From: Anaerocolumna xylanovorans DSM 12503
Lineage (GTDB): Bacteria; Bacillota; Clostridia; Lachnospirales; Lachnospiraceae
NCBI RefSeq assembly: GCF_900143645.1
Contig: NZ_FRFD01000005.1
Span: forward strand, 1-64,000
Direction of reading: 5' to 3'
DNA length: 64,000 bases
Shown: positions 16,301-24,952 of the stretch, piece after piece
Layout of the letters: each line of letters begins with the position of its first letter
How positions within the stretch are numbered: the stretch's first letter is position 1
Program-made: the position numbers and the translations under genes
The notes under the pieces: model-generated
What the model saw: the letters and a program-made list of their open reading frames with translations, nothing else
What the model was told of the DNA's origin: nothing
Database searches by the model: none

Positions 16301-16692
16301 TTCCGGCAAATTTATTAGAAGATGACCTGATAATTGAGACAGAAGTGCAAAGCAGCAGAACTTATGGCCTCTATCCTGATAAAATCCAGGGATATATTAC
16401 GGATGCAGATGCGGTATGGCAGGCAGTCTATAAGATGTTAAATACGGAAAAGTACGAATACCCCATCTATAGCTTTGACTATGGAATCGCCCTGGAGGAC
16501 TTAATCGGAAAGGACCCGGACTATGTAGTAATTGAAATAGAACGCAGGATATCCGAATGCCTTCTCTCCGATGAAAGGATCAGTGATGTAACGGATTTTG
16601 AGTTCGAGGAAAATGGGGATGAGCTCCACATCAGCTTTCTGGTAAAGAGCATCTACGGAGATTTGAATGTGACAAAGGAGGTGACATATTAA
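16297..16692 (+). CDS. xkdS: Baseplate wedge protein (XkdS, DUF2634, gp25-like)
   Basis: A 131-residue protein with the DUF2634 pattern: YPDKIQGYITDADAVWQAVYK, then YPIYSFDYGIALEDLIGKD and RRISECLLSDERISDVTDFE. These correspond to the gp25/lysozyme-like wedge that starts sheath assembly in contractile tails. It overlaps the baseplate J gene by one base (TAATG), so the two wedge parts are made together. Confidence 0.85.
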   Translation: MIPANLLEDDLIIETEVQSSRTYGLYPDKIQGYITDADAVWQAVYKMLNTEKYEYPIYSFDYGIALEDLIGKDPDYVVIEIERRISECLLSDERISDVTDFEFEENGDELHISFLVKSIYGDLNVTKEVTY

Positions 16693-17735
16693 TGTTCGAA
16701 ACAATGACCTACGAAACCATATTAAATGACATGCTAAGCCGTGTAGGAAGCGATGTGGATAAAAGGGAAGGAAGTATTATATATGATGCCCTGGCTCCTT
16801 GTGCCTATGAGCTTGCCCAAACCTATTTTAATATGGATAACTTTATTGACCTGGTATTTGGCGACACTGCTGTGGATGAATATTTAGACCGTGTAGTATC
16901 CGATTACGGTATTACAAGAAAGCCTGCTACCAAAGCAATCAGAAAAATAACCACAAATAAAGAGATTCCAATAGGCAGCAGATGGGGACTGGAGACAACC
17001 ACTTATACGGTTACGGGAAAGCTTACGGCTGGCACCGGAGGAGGTAGTGTTCCAAATAGTTATGAAGGAGAATGTGAACAGGCAGGAGAAATAGGTAACC
17101 ATTACAGCGGTACTCTTGTAAATATTGATAACATAAGTGATGTTACAGCCAGCCTTACTGATATCATTACGGCCGGCGAGGAAGAGGAAAATGACGAGAA
17201 TCTAAGAGCCAGATTCTATGCTTTAGTCCAGTCACCCAGTACCAGCGGCAATGCATATAATTACCGTAAATGGGCCCTTGAGGTCCCGGGAGTGGGAGAT
17301 GCCAAGGTGTATCCCCTCTGGAACGGTAACGGTACGGTAAAGGTGATGATCGTAGACAGCAGTATGTCTATTGATACCAGCCTGGAAGCAAAGGTATATG
17401 AGCATATTGAGACGGTAAGGCCTATTGGTGCCGCTGTTACGGTAACCAGCCCGGCAAGTAAGGAAATTACAGTAACAGCAAAGATAACTTTAAATGGAAC
17501 CAGGCTCTTAAGTGAGGTATCGGCCGATTTTACGGCAGCTGTAGCCGAATATTTAAAGGGAACCATCTTTGAAGCCTACTCAGTCAGCTATGCCAAAATC
17601 GGCAGTCTTCTATTAGGTACGGCGGGAATATCTGATTATACCGACCTCCTTTTAAATGGGGGTACAGGAAATATATCCATTGACGATACCCAGATGCCAA
17701 TAGCAGGAGCAATCACCCTATCGGAGGTGGATTAA
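16692..17735 (+). CDS. xkdT: Baseplate J-like wedge protein (XkdT)
   Basis: A 347-residue Baseplate_J protein. Signatures are DKREGSIIYDALAPCAYELAQ, DEYLDRVVSDYGITRKPATKA, EEENDENLRARFYALVQSP and GNAYNYRKWALEVPGVGDAKV. These belong to the gpJ/gp6 ring that dilates when the sheath contracts. The length is normal for XkdT and no defect is visible. GGAGG upstream of a TTG-started next gene suggests tight packing. Confidence 0.9.
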   Translation: MFETMTYETILNDMLSRVGSDVDKREGSIIYDALAPCAYELAQTYFNMDNFIDLVFGDTAVDEYLDRVVSDYGITRKPATKAIRKITTNKEIPIGSRWGLETTTYTVTGKLTAGTGGGSVPNSYEGECEQAGEIGNHYSGTLVNIDNISDVTASLTDIITAGEEEENDENLRARFYALVQSPSTSGNAYNYRKWALEVPGVGDAKVYPLWNGNGTVKVMIVDSSMSIDTSLEAKVYEHIETVRPIGAAVTVTSPASKEITVTAKITLNGTRLLSEVSADFTAAVAEYLKGTIFEAYSVSYAKIGSLLLGTAGISDYTDLLLNGGTGNISIDDTQMPIAGAITLSEVD

Positions 17736-17736
17736 G

Positions 17737-18267
17737 TTGAATCTAATGGAATATTTACCCCCTTATTATGGGGGAAACAAAACGATGGAAGAGCTTCAGA
17801 GAATACTTACCGTAAAAACAGAAGAAGCGGCTCTTAAATTTGAGGAAACGGTCAATCAGTGCTTTATCAACACAGCCACAGCTCTCCTTAGCAGGTATGA
17901 GAAAATCTATGGAATTACGGTAGATGTCACAAAGAGTGACGGATTTCGAAGGGAAAGGATTTTGGCAAAGGCCAGAGGAACCGGAACGGTGACCAAAAAG
18001 ATGCTTGCAGAGACCGCCAGTGCCTATTCCAACGGAGAGGTAGAGGTAATTGAGGATGTGAAGAATAACTACTTTACTGTAAAGTTTGTGGGAACCAAAG
18101 GCATCCCGGCCAATATGGCGGACCTTACATTGACCATAGAGGAAATAAAGCCCGCCCATCTGTCCTTTGCCTTTGAGTATACCTATAATACCTGGAAGGA
18201 TGTAAGCAATATGACCTGGCAGGAAGCAAAAGCTTATACATGGAAAGTAATCAGAGAAAGGAGTTAG
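17737..18267 (+). CDS. xkdU: Baseplate-to-fibre connector (XkdU, DUF2313)
   Basis: A 176-residue YmfQ/DUF2313 protein that links the baseplate ring to the fibre. Visible segments are MEYLPPYYGGNKTMEELQRI, SDGFRRERILAKARGTGTVT and a C-terminal HLSFAFEYTYNTWKDVSNMTW. The start is TTG at 17737, with GGAGG (17723-17727) 9 nt upstream; ATG 17746 would be 18 nt away. The gene ends at the hairpin leader of the fibre gene. Confidence 0.85.
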   Translation: MNLMEYLPPYYGGNKTMEELQRILTVKTEEAALKFEETVNQCFINTATALLSRYEKIYGITVDVTKSDGFRRERILAKARGTGTVTKKMLAETASAYSNGEVEVIEDVKNNYFTVKFVGTKGIPANMADLTLTIEEIKPAHLSFAFEYTYNTWKDVSNMTWQEAKAYTWKVIRERS

Positions 18268-18336
18268 GTTGAAAAATAAATTTTTCAACTACCAATTAGC
18301 GAATATCCAATCGAAGATTGGATATTCAGGAAAGAG
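18268..18336 (+). promoter_or_regulatory. Double-hairpin leader of the tail fibre gene
   Basis: Stem GTTGAAAAA / TTTTTCAAC (18268-18289), then perfect 12-bp stem GAATATCCAATC / GATTGGATATTC (18301-18327), then GGAAAGAGG. Same layout as the leaders at 4417, 24953 and 39420. The second hairpin plus ribosome site resembles 40500-40534. Confidence 0.6.
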
Positions 18337-18342
18337 GTTAAT

Positions 18343-19605
18343 ATGGCAGAAAAAACAAGCAATTATAATTTAGAAAAGCAACAGCTTAATGATTACGTTG
18401 ATATCGAAGGTTTAAATGAGAACTTTGATATTATCGATGAACAGATTAAAAACGTAAGTAATAAGGCAGACCAGGCTTTTCAGTCAGCCAGTAATGGTAA
18501 GTCCGCTATAAAGACGGCTATTACTGGCGTAGACCCTAAAGTTACAGTACCAACAGATGCCACTTTTAGTCAGCTTGCAACGGCTATTGGCCAGATAAAG
18601 ACCGGAGTGGATACGGAGGATGCCACGGCAAAGGCGGAGCAAATACTTGCAGGTATGACAGCTTATGTAAAAGGTGCAAAAGTAACAGGTACCATGCCTG
18701 ATTGTTCAGGAGCAAGCCAAGCAAATTACACTGCTACTGATATGTATTCCGCTAATACACAAATACTTCTTAAGCCTCCTGTAGGCTATTATAATCCAAA
18801 TGGAGACCATAATAATCCTACACAGTTATCGGGATGGGTGTATGCGGCAGACTCTAACTTTGTTTCAGATAATATAAAAGCCGGTAAAAGTATTTTTGGT
18901 GTGTCTGGCAAAAGCAGTGTAGTAGATACAGCGGATGCTACTGCCACAGCGCCAAATATATTATCGGGGAATACAGCTTATGTAAATGGCAATAAAATAA
19001 CGGGTATAATGCCAAATAACGACACTCGCGCCAATTGGGCAGCAAAGGATGTGTATACATCAGGTGGAACGGTGTACTTGAAGCCACAACCGGGCTGCTA
19101 TAACCCTGGTGGAAGTTCTTCTGATGGAAGTTCTATAGGAGGATGGGTGTCAGCTTACAGCTCTGGTTTATTTTCTGGAAACATCCTTTCTGGCAAATCC
19201 ATTTTTGGAGTAGTGGGAACCGCTATAGAGGGGAAGAGATGGGCAAGCGGAACAGTTAATATTCAACCAGGCGGAACGTTTATAACAAGTAGTGGACTTA
19301 GTGTGACATCAGTATTCGTGGAAGTTTCAGGTCTAAATTTTAAGCCATCAATTATAATTACGTGGCCTTATAAATGTAATCCAACAAATTTTACCATTTA
19401 TAATAGCAATGACGAAAGTTATCTTGGAGTACCATTAATCATGACTATCGCCACACAGCTGACATATAACTATATAGACACGCCTACTAATTCCGCAGGC
19501 AGACATTTTAGGCTAACAGGAAATGCATATGTGGCTAATACTGGATTTAAATTACCAGTTTTTGATGGATTGTACGATCGACATAACTGGATAGCATATG
19601 AATAA
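18343..19605 (+). CDS. Tail fibre / receptor-binding protein
   Basis: A 420-residue protein. The N-terminus (NLEKQQLNDYVDIEGLNENF, then a helical IDEQIKNVSNKADQAF) is a common baseplate-attachment start of clostridial tail fibres. Two or more copies of a DATAxAxxILxGxTAYVxGxKxTGxMP repeat follow (about residues 95-125 and 200-230). Between and after them lie Gly/Ser/Asn-rich segments. The C-terminal 120 residues differ and probably bind the target surface. Fibres fix target range, so this gene is expected to vary between strains. Confidence 0.75.
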   Translation: MAEKTSNYNLEKQQLNDYVDIEGLNENFDIIDEQIKNVSNKADQAFQSASNGKSAIKTAITGVDPKVTVPTDATFSQLATAIGQIKTGVDTEDATAKAEQILAGMTAYVKGAKVTGTMPDCSGASQANYTATDMYSANTQILLKPPVGYYNPNGDHNNPTQLSGWVYAADSNFVSDNIKAGKSIFGVSGKSSVVDTADATATAPNILSGNTAYVNGNKITGIMPNNDTRANWAAKDVYTSGGTVYLKPQPGCYNPGGSSSDGSSIGGWVSAYSSGLFSGNILSGKSIFGVVGTAIEGKRWASGTVNIQPGGTFITSSGLSVTSVFVEVSGLNFKPSIIITWPYKCNPTNFTIYNSNDESYLGVPLIMTIATQLTYNYIDTPTNSAGRHFRLTGNAYVANTGFKLPVFDGLYDRHNWIAYE

Positions 19606-19620
19606 GGAAGGAACAAAAAA

Positions 19621-19869
19621 ATGAAAACAGTAATAATTTATGACACAACCGGTGAAATATTTTATCAGGCCCAGGGAAACATACAGGAGCCTGCCGGAGT
19701 CCCATTTCTCTGACTTGAAATCCCGGAAGGGAAAACACTGAAATCCATTGACACTACAAAGACACCACACGAACCTGTATATGAGGATTTGCTAAAAACA
19801 GAAGTACAGCTCATTGGTGAACAGGTTGCAGCGTTAAACACTGCACTAGCCGAAATAATGGGGGGATAG
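19621..19869 (+). pseudogene. Small tail protein gene interrupted by an in-frame TGA
   Basis: The frame starting at ATG 19621 would encode 82 residues but has TGA at codon 31 (19711-19713), between PFL and LEIPEGK. Both sides are otherwise continuous, in frame and protein-like, matching small phage tail proteins that follow fibre genes. TGG (Trp) to TGA is one base. It may be a real nonsense mutation, a sequencing error or a readthrough site. Confidence 0.7.
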
Positions 19870-19872
19870 AAT

Positions 19873-20013
19873 ATGCCAACATGGAAGAAAACAATATTCG
19901 TTAATGCCATTAAGAGCAGGATGCAATCAGAGAATCGAACGGCAGAGGATAGCTTAAAGGAATATGTAAAGCTGACTGAAACAGAAAAAACAGAAATATT
20001 AAATGAGCTTTAA
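19873..20013 (+). CDS. XkdX/CD1375-like short tail protein
   Basis: A 46-residue protein (starting MPTWKKTIFVNAIKSRM, ending ETEKTEILNEL) of the very short type found right after fibre genes in clostridial phages and PBSX (xkdX). Role unknown, probably structural or in lysis timing. Confidence 0.65.
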   Translation: MPTWKKTIFVNAIKSRMQSENRTAEDSLKEYVKLTETEKTEILNEL

Positions 20014-20045
20014 ACTGGGACTGTCACAGATAGGCAGTTAAAGTG

Positions 20046-20073
20046 GGGTATCTGGGATGGTTATCAGATACCC
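20046..20073 (+). promoter_or_regulatory. Hairpin before the lysis cassette
   Basis: Perfect 9-bp stem GGGTATCTG / CAGATACCC with a 10-nt loop and no T tract. It lies between tail and lysis genes and could tune lysis gene expression. Confidence 0.4.
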
Positions 20074-20120
20074 TATAGTTTTCAGTAAAAGCCGCACTTT
20101 GAAATCTAATAAGGAGGGTT

Positions 20121-20432
20121 ATGTTAATTGAAGAAAAAGTAAATGAGCTTGAAAAAGCTCTGATAAAAGTAGACGAGCGTTCCAAGTCAAATAAAAGCCG
20201 GCTGGACGAGATGGAAGCAGAAATGAAGGAAAATAACTCCCTTGTTACTGCCATCAAAGAACTGGCTATCGAAACGAAATATATGCGGGCTGATTTGAAC
20301 GAAACGATACAAAGGCTTTCGAAACTGGAGGGCAGAGATGCCGATAAATGGGATAAGTTCAAATGGCTCTTGGCGGCTGGAACGGTAACAATTATTCTGG
20401 GCTTTATAGCCCTGCAGATAGGGCTTAGATAA
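20121..20432 (+). CDS. xhlA: XhlA-like membrane-associated lysis protein
   Basis: A 103-residue protein with a long amphipathic coiled coil (residues 1-80, rich in Lys and Glu) and a single C-terminal transmembrane helix (LLAAGTVTIILGFIALQIGL). This is the hemolysin XhlA layout. XhlA works with a holin to release endolysins in PBSX. AAGGAGG precedes the ATG. It is the first of four lysis genes in a row. Confidence 0.8.
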   Translation: MLIEEKVNELEKALIKVDERSKSNKSRLDEMEAEMKENNSLVTAIKELAIETKYMRADLNETIQRLSKLEGRDADKWDKFKWLLAAGTVTIILGFIALQIGLR

Positions 20433-20455
20433 GCCCGTGAAAGGAGTAAAAGAAT

Positions 20456-20716
20456 ATGGATATCACATTTTTACTGCAATACATCAATGTAATTACCCTT
20501 GGGATATGCCTGTGTTTAGGATATGCCTTTAAGAACATTAAGAAGTTTGATAACCAGTACATACCGGCAGCTATGTTGATCCTTGGGACGGTTATCAATG
20601 TAATTGCCAATATCCCAAGCATCAATATGACAGTAGTCCTTAGCGGAATGATCAGCGGACTGGCAAGTACCGGGCTTTATGAAGCTATGAGAAACCTGAT
20701 AGAGAAAGGACAGTAA
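20456..20716 (+). CDS. Holin
   Basis: An 86-residue protein with hydrophobic segments at about 5-24, 36-52 and 57-75, followed by a charged C-terminus. The layout fits the Phage_holin_5_2 type and the gene sits between the XhlA-like gene and the two lysins. It should form holes in the membrane so that the lysins, which lack signal peptides, reach the wall. Confidence 0.75.
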   Translation: MDITFLLQYINVITLGICLCLGYAFKNIKKFDNQYIPAAMLILGTVINVIANIPSINMTVVLSGMISGLASTGLYEAMRNLIEKGQ

Positions 20717-20726
20717 AGAGGTTACT

Positions 20727-21440
20727 ATGAAAAACGAAGATTTTATAAAAGCAATAGCAGTCGCAGCCATAAAACACTATCCTGCCTTCCGGATACTTCC
20801 AAGCCTTACCATAGCCCAGGCTATTTTAGAATCCCGCTGGGGAAAGTCCGGGTTAGCAAAGGACTGTTACAATTATTTTGGCATGAAGTGGTCAAGTACC
20901 TGCGGCACGGCCTGTAAGGAATATGCTACCTGTGAGCAGACAGCGGAAGGGGTTCCTTATACCATAAAGGCGAAGTTCCGGAGATATTCCAATTTAGAGG
21001 AGGGCATTGCAGGCTATTACAAATTTCTTGGATATCCCAGATACTCGAACTTAAAAGGAATTACCGATTACAGGGAAGCCTGCGAGCTTATCAGGAAAGA
21101 CGGATGGGCGACGGATACCTGTTACAGCATTAAGCTGGTGGAATTAATCCAAGCCTATAAATTATGGAAATACGACTTACAGGCTGTGTACGCAAAAGGG
21201 CCGGAAGAAGCCATAACACCGGGAGGGGATTTTTTGGCAATTATCTGGCTGCAGGATAGGCTTAATGGCTGCCTTAAGGGGAAGGCAGGTTTTAGGGAAT
21301 TGGCTGTGGATGGAATCTATGGGGAAAAGACCAGAACAGCGCTGCTTCTTTATTGGAAGAAGCTTGGCTGGAATAAGAATGGAGTAAGTACCGGATGGGA
21401 AGCAGGAAATAAAACCAGGGCGGTGCTGGCAGCAATTTAA
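20727..21440 (+). CDS. Endolysin: beta-N-acetylglucosaminidase with C-terminal wall-binding domain
   Basis: A 237-residue lysin. Residues about 1-150 are a glucosaminidase domain: PSLTIAQAILESRWGKSGLA with the catalytic Glu, CYNYFGMKW, AKFRRYSNLEEGIAGYYKFL and ELIRKDGWATD. Residues about 165-237 resemble a peptidoglycan-binding domain (IIWLQDRLNG ... ELAVDGIYGEKTRTALLLYW). That domain is shared with the amidase next door. No signal peptide, so export depends on the holin. Confidence 0.85.
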   Translation: MKNEDFIKAIAVAAIKHYPAFRILPSLTIAQAILESRWGKSGLAKDCYNYFGMKWSSTCGTACKEYATCEQTAEGVPYTIKAKFRRYSNLEEGIAGYYKFLGYPRYSNLKGITDYREACELIRKDGWATDTCYSIKLVELIQAYKLWKYDLQAVYAKGPEEAITPGGDFLAIIWLQDRLNGCLKGKAGFRELAVDGIYGEKTRTALLLYWKKLGWNKNGVSTGWEAGNKTRAVLAAI

Positions 21441-21539
21441 GAGGCTTATAAAAAAATGCACTTTTTCGACTTATCAAAAATATAATATTATGTCCGTAGT
21501 TAAAGTTTATGCCGCCCCAGGCGGCGGAATGGAGAATAT

Positions 21540-22442
21540 ATGAAAATAGCAGTAGATGCAGGACATGGCTATAATACCGCCGGAAAGCGCACTCCTCCGG
21601 TACCTACAGACGTGGATTTTAATAAGGACGGAAAAGCAGATGTTAAAAAAGGAGACAGTATCAGGGAGCATGTAGCAGCGGTAGGAGTTGCCTACAACCT
21701 TATAAAAGAATTAAAGCGCTGTGGTTTTGAAACGGTTATGACAGGTTTTAAGGATGATAATCCGAAGGATGATGCGGATACCCCTTTAACAGAAAGGCAG
21801 GCAGCTATCCGGGAAGCCAAATGTGATTATTCTGTCAGCATACACTATAATGCCTATGGTGACGGAAATGCATTTAATTCCGCAGAAGGGGTAGGAATCT
21901 ATATCCACAACACCTATAGCGGCAAATCAGATAAACTTGCTAAAAGCGTATTAAAATACCTTGTACAGGGGACCAAGCAGACGAACAGGGGAATCAGCAA
22001 GATGGCTCTTGCCATGTGCAACTGTAAGACCCTTGGAACGAAAGCTTCTATTCTGGCAGAGCTCTGTTTTATGACCAACGAAAAAGAAGCCTTGCAGATG
22101 ATGGGAAGCAGTGCCTATTGGAAGGAATCTGCCCAGGAAATCTGTAAAGGAATCTGTGATTATACGGGAGTAAAATATGTGCCGGAGGCGTATACACCAA
22201 CAAAGACGATTAGTAAAAAATCTTCTGTGACGGATATTAAGTGGCTTCAGGAAAAGCTGAATTCGGTATTGGCAGGTGAGAGCTTTATTCCGTTGGCGCT
22301 TGACGGAAACTATGGGAACAGAACGAGAATTGCAGTACTTATTTATTGGGAGAAGCTTGGCTGGAACCAGACAGGAAAAGATACCGGGTTTAGTGCCGGC
22401 AGCAATACCATAACGGCACTTTCGAAGGGTAGGAAGAAATAA
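21540..22442 (+). CDS. Endolysin: N-acetylmuramoyl-L-alanine amidase with the same C-terminal domain
   Basis: A 300-residue lysin. Residues 1-205 are an Amidase_3 zinc enzyme: IAVDAGHGYN (His9), ADTPLTERQAAIRE, and SIHYNA (His102). Residues about 228-297 repeat the wall-binding domain of the upstream lysin (IKWLQEKLNS ... LALDGNYGNRTRIAVLIYWE). The pair cuts glycan and stem-peptide bonds. The 99-bp gap upstream has a GCCGCC/GGCGGC hairpin and ends in a GAATGGAG ribosome site. Confidence 0.85.
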   Translation: MKIAVDAGHGYNTAGKRTPPVPTDVDFNKDGKADVKKGDSIREHVAAVGVAYNLIKELKRCGFETVMTGFKDDNPKDDADTPLTERQAAIREAKCDYSVSIHYNAYGDGNAFNSAEGVGIYIHNTYSGKSDKLAKSVLKYLVQGTKQTNRGISKMALAMCNCKTLGTKASILAELCFMTNEKEALQMMGSSAYWKESAQEICKGICDYTGVKYVPEAYTPTKTISKKSSVTDIKWLQEKLNSVLAGESFIPLALDGNYGNRTRIAVLIYWEKLGWNQTGKDTGFSAGSNTITALSKGRKK

Positions 22443-22746
22443 GGAGTCTGCCTGGGACAAATGCATGAAGATTGTTACAGAGGCTGTGCCGGCAGGATTA
22501 TCATATGAGTATAACACTGCCGGCAGTTAAGAGCGAATTGTGCAAAATGTTGAAAGTATTAGTAATGTATTGGAAAGAGTAAATTGTGGTTTTATGCATA
22601 ATTAGCATAAAACGAGTTTGTTTCTGCTGTATTAAATATAAAAAGACATGTAAAAAGTTGTAATTTAGAGAAATAAATTGAAATATGCCCAAAATGATGA
22701 TAGAATAGATACTAAACAAATATTATTCATACAGAGGGGGATGGAC
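22443..22746 (+). other. Intergenic region with two hairpins, right edge of the tailocin
   Basis: GCCGGCAG / CTGCCGGC (22488-22524) is a GC-rich stem without a T tract. GTTTTATGC / GCATAAAAC (22589-22613) is a perfect 9-bp stem. No integrase gene, tRNA or obvious attachment-site duplication is visible at this boundary. Confidence 0.5.
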
Positions 22747-24675
22747 ATGTTTAAAAGCAGCAGAAAGTTACAAAGCCCAGTCTTAATACAGAGAATGTTA
22801 GACTGGGATTTCGAAAGCGAATTTGTTGGCAGCGACAATAAAGATGAGAATGATCTGTATCACAGCTACCGAAAATATTTTACCCAGTTCCGTAATGAGT
22901 TCGATAATGTCAAATCCATATCCGGGCAGTTAGAAGGCGTGGTGGAAGAGATTGTCGATGCCTCCCAAAGTGTGCGACATTCATCGGAGTACATAGCCCA
23001 GGGCGCACAGACACAGGCAGAGGATGTCGGAAGATGCATGGGCGTTGCTGACCATCTTTCAGAGAAAATCAACGAAATGGACCAAAAATCAAAGGATCTG
23101 ATCGGTCTCGCTTTTGATATGAGTAAAGTTAATGCAGAAGGCAAGGAGGCCATTCATAATCTTTCCCTGAACCAGGAAAAGAATGAAAAGGTTATGAAGG
23201 AAATCTCAAATGCCATCTATACGCTTTTAAATAAAACCCAGAACATAACAGAGATTACCAAGGTATTATATAGTATTGCTTCCCAGACAAATTTACTGGC
23301 GTTGAATGCTTCCATTGAAGCAGCCAGAGCCGGTGAAGCCGGTAAAGGCTTTGCGGTGGTTGCGGAGGAAGTCAGGAAACTGTCGGAAGAAAGCAGACAG
23401 GCCAGTGAAAATATCAGCAATTCCCTATCGGATATTACCAGCCAGCTGGACAATTTAAAAGATGTAATGGATTCCTCCACAGCTATTTTCGGAGAACAGA
23501 ATCAGGCAGTAGACAAGGTAATTAAATCCGTTGAGCAGGTTAATAATACAGCGGATGTATTTATTAAGAAACAGGAGGATTTTGGACAGGAAGTAAATCA
23601 GCTCACCCAGGAAAAGAGTACGCTGATTGAAGCTCTTGGAAGTATTGCTTCTGTCGTAGAGGAATCTTCTGCTACAACGGAGGAAGTTGCCTCCTTAACC
23701 ATCAGCCAGAACAGTATGGCGGATGTATTGGTTAAGATGACAAGGGAATTATGTGAAAAGGTAACAGGAATAGACCGTAATTCCGCTGCTGTGAAGATAA
23801 TTGCGGCAAGCAAGAAGAAAAAAAAGATAGCCCTTGTCTGGGATTTGGATGACCCATTCTGGGAACCTGCCGCAAAAGAAGCACAAAAGACCTCGAAAGT
23901 ACTTGGCATGGATATTGAGATATTTGCTCCCAGGTCCAGAGGGGAGCAGGGAACAAAGGAAATGGTTGATATCTTAAAGAGAATAGCCGTAGGCGGATTT
24001 GATGGGGTTGCAATCTCTCCCATTGAAAATGATGAGGTGGCAAAAGAGCTGAAGGCTATTTCGGACAAAGGCGCAAAAATAATCTTTATCCAGTCTCCTG
24101 TTAAGGGGATTCCCTATGAGTCAGTTATCGGTACCAATACCCTGCAATGCGGAAGAAGTGCCGGAAAGATAGTGAACCAGCTCTTAGGGGGCAAGGGTGA
24201 GGTTATTGTTGGAATGTGGACGGACTATAAGCTGGCTTCGATTGAAGAAAGGGCCGAGGGCTTTATAAAAGAATTAAGAGAAAATTCCGGTATTACAGTG
24301 CATCAGGTAGGTGTCATGGGAGAACCCTCCAAGGAGGATGCAGAGAGAGTCATTTCAAAGATGCTTAAGGATTATCCGAACACCAGGCTGCTTTTTGCTA
24401 CCAATGTAGGCTGGGGCTTGGCCTATGCAAGGTATGTGGAAAGCCATAAGTTAGGCATCAAGGTTGTGACGGTTGACTTTACCAAAGCAGTAGCAGAGCA
24501 TATGAAGAAAGGAAGCATAAGCGCTGCAGTAGCTCAAAGACCTTTTGCATGGGGAAGTGTTCCTCTGGAATTGTTTGTAGACGTACTTGCTGGAAAAGAA
24601 GTTAAGAAGGCAGTAGATACCGGAACTTATGAAGTAAATGCGGGCAATCTTAAAATATTTGAGCAGAGAGTTTAA
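22747..24675 (+). CDS. Soluble chemoreceptor fused to a sugar-binding-protein domain
   Basis: A 642-residue protein. Residues about 40-330 are a methyl-accepting chemotaxis signalling coiled coil with the conserved hairpin tip [20 protein letters not shown] (about 182-201) and the VVAEEVRKL segment. Residues about 358-640 are a periplasmic-binding-protein type I domain ([48 protein letters not shown]), the ribose/xylose-binding fold. There is no signal peptide or transmembrane helix, so both halves are cytoplasmic. ATG 22747 is chosen because GAGGGGG ends 6 nt before it. It probably reports internal sugar status to CheA. Confidence 0.85.
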   Translation: MFKSSRKLQSPVLIQRMLDWDFESEFVGSDNKDENDLYHSYRKYFTQFRNEFDNVKSISGQLEGVVEEIVDASQSVRHSSEYIAQGAQTQAEDVGRCMGVADHLSEKINEMDQKSKDLIGLAFDMSKVNAEGKEAIHNLSLNQEKNEKVMKEISNAIYTLLNKTQNITEITKVLYSIASQTNLLALNASIEAARAGEAGKGFAVVAEEVRKLSEESRQASENISNSLSDITSQLDNLKDVMDSSTAIFGEQNQAVDKVIKSVEQVNNTADVFIKKQEDFGQEVNQLTQEKSTLIEALGSIASVVEESSATTEEVASLTISQNSMADVLVKMTRELCEKVTGIDRNSAAVKIIAASKKKKKIALVWDLDDPFWEPAAKEAQKTSKVLGMDIEIFAPRSRGEQGTKEMVDILKRIAVGGFDGVAISPIENDEVAKELKAISDKGAKIIFIQSPVKGIPYESVIGTNTLQCGRSAGKIVNQLLGGKGEVIVGMWTDYKLASIEERAEGFIKELRENSGITVHQVGVMGEPSKEDAERVISKMLKDYPNTRLLFATNVGWGLAYARYVESHKLGIKVVTVDFTKAVAEHMKKGSISAAVAQRPFAWGSVPLELFVDVLAGKEVKKAVDTGTYEVNAGNLKIFEQRV

Positions 24676-24694
24676 AGCTGTTTAATCACATTGT

Positions 24695-24742
24695 AAAACC
24701 TGTTGTTGCATATTAAATCACTTTTGCAGCAGCAGGTTTTTT
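24695..24742 (+). terminator. Terminator after the chemoreceptor gene
   Basis: AAAACCTGTTGTTGCA pairs with TGCAGCAGCAGGTTTT (two G-T pairs), followed by a run of T. Confidence 0.8.
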
Positions 24743-24770
24743 GTGCTGCAACCATATGTTCTGGCTGCTC

Positions 24771-24906
24771 TCGACTTGAAAGCTTTTCTGTGGTATAATG
24801 CTCTTTAAATTCAGGCCGGCCCTGCAAATGAAAGAAATTTGTAAAAAAATTTAAAAATACTGCAATAGAAACTTAAATAGTTTTCCCTATAAGCCTGTGT
24901 TATAAT
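24771..24906 (+). promoter_or_regulatory. Two possible promoters before the sbcD-like gene
   Basis: TATAAT at 24794-24799 with a poor -35 TCGACT 17 bp upstream, and TATAAT at 24901-24906 with no clear -35. Either could serve the nuclease operon. Confidence 0.35.
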
Positions 24907-24952
24907 GTAAGCGGAAACTTTTCAAAGATTTGCCATTTACAGAAAGGGATTA

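Larger units (their letters stand above)
7805..22442 (+). mobile_element. Headless contractile phage-tail locus (R-type tailocin, PBSX/diffocin-like)
   Basis: A 14.6-kb phage-derived block. It holds a minus-strand control unit (membrane protein, ImmA-like peptidase, Cro/CI repressor). The plus-strand run follows: scaffold-like protein, tail terminator, sheath, tube, chaperone, tape measure, LysM protein, hub, DUF2577, DUF2634, baseplate J, DUF2313, fibre, XkdX-like, XhlA-like, holin, glucosaminidase, amidase. No terminase, portal, capsid, protease, integrase or replication gene is present, so it cannot package DNA. The order follows B. subtilis PBSX xkd/xly. Best reading: a bacteriocin-type particle released by lysis. 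A decayed prophage is the alternative, but nearly every tail gene is intact. Confidence 0.85.

Noticed and set aside
7749..22746. Attachment-site duplication flanking the tailocin
   Set aside because: No matching direct repeats were visible at the two edges and there is no integrase gene; the locus looks fixed in the chromosome.
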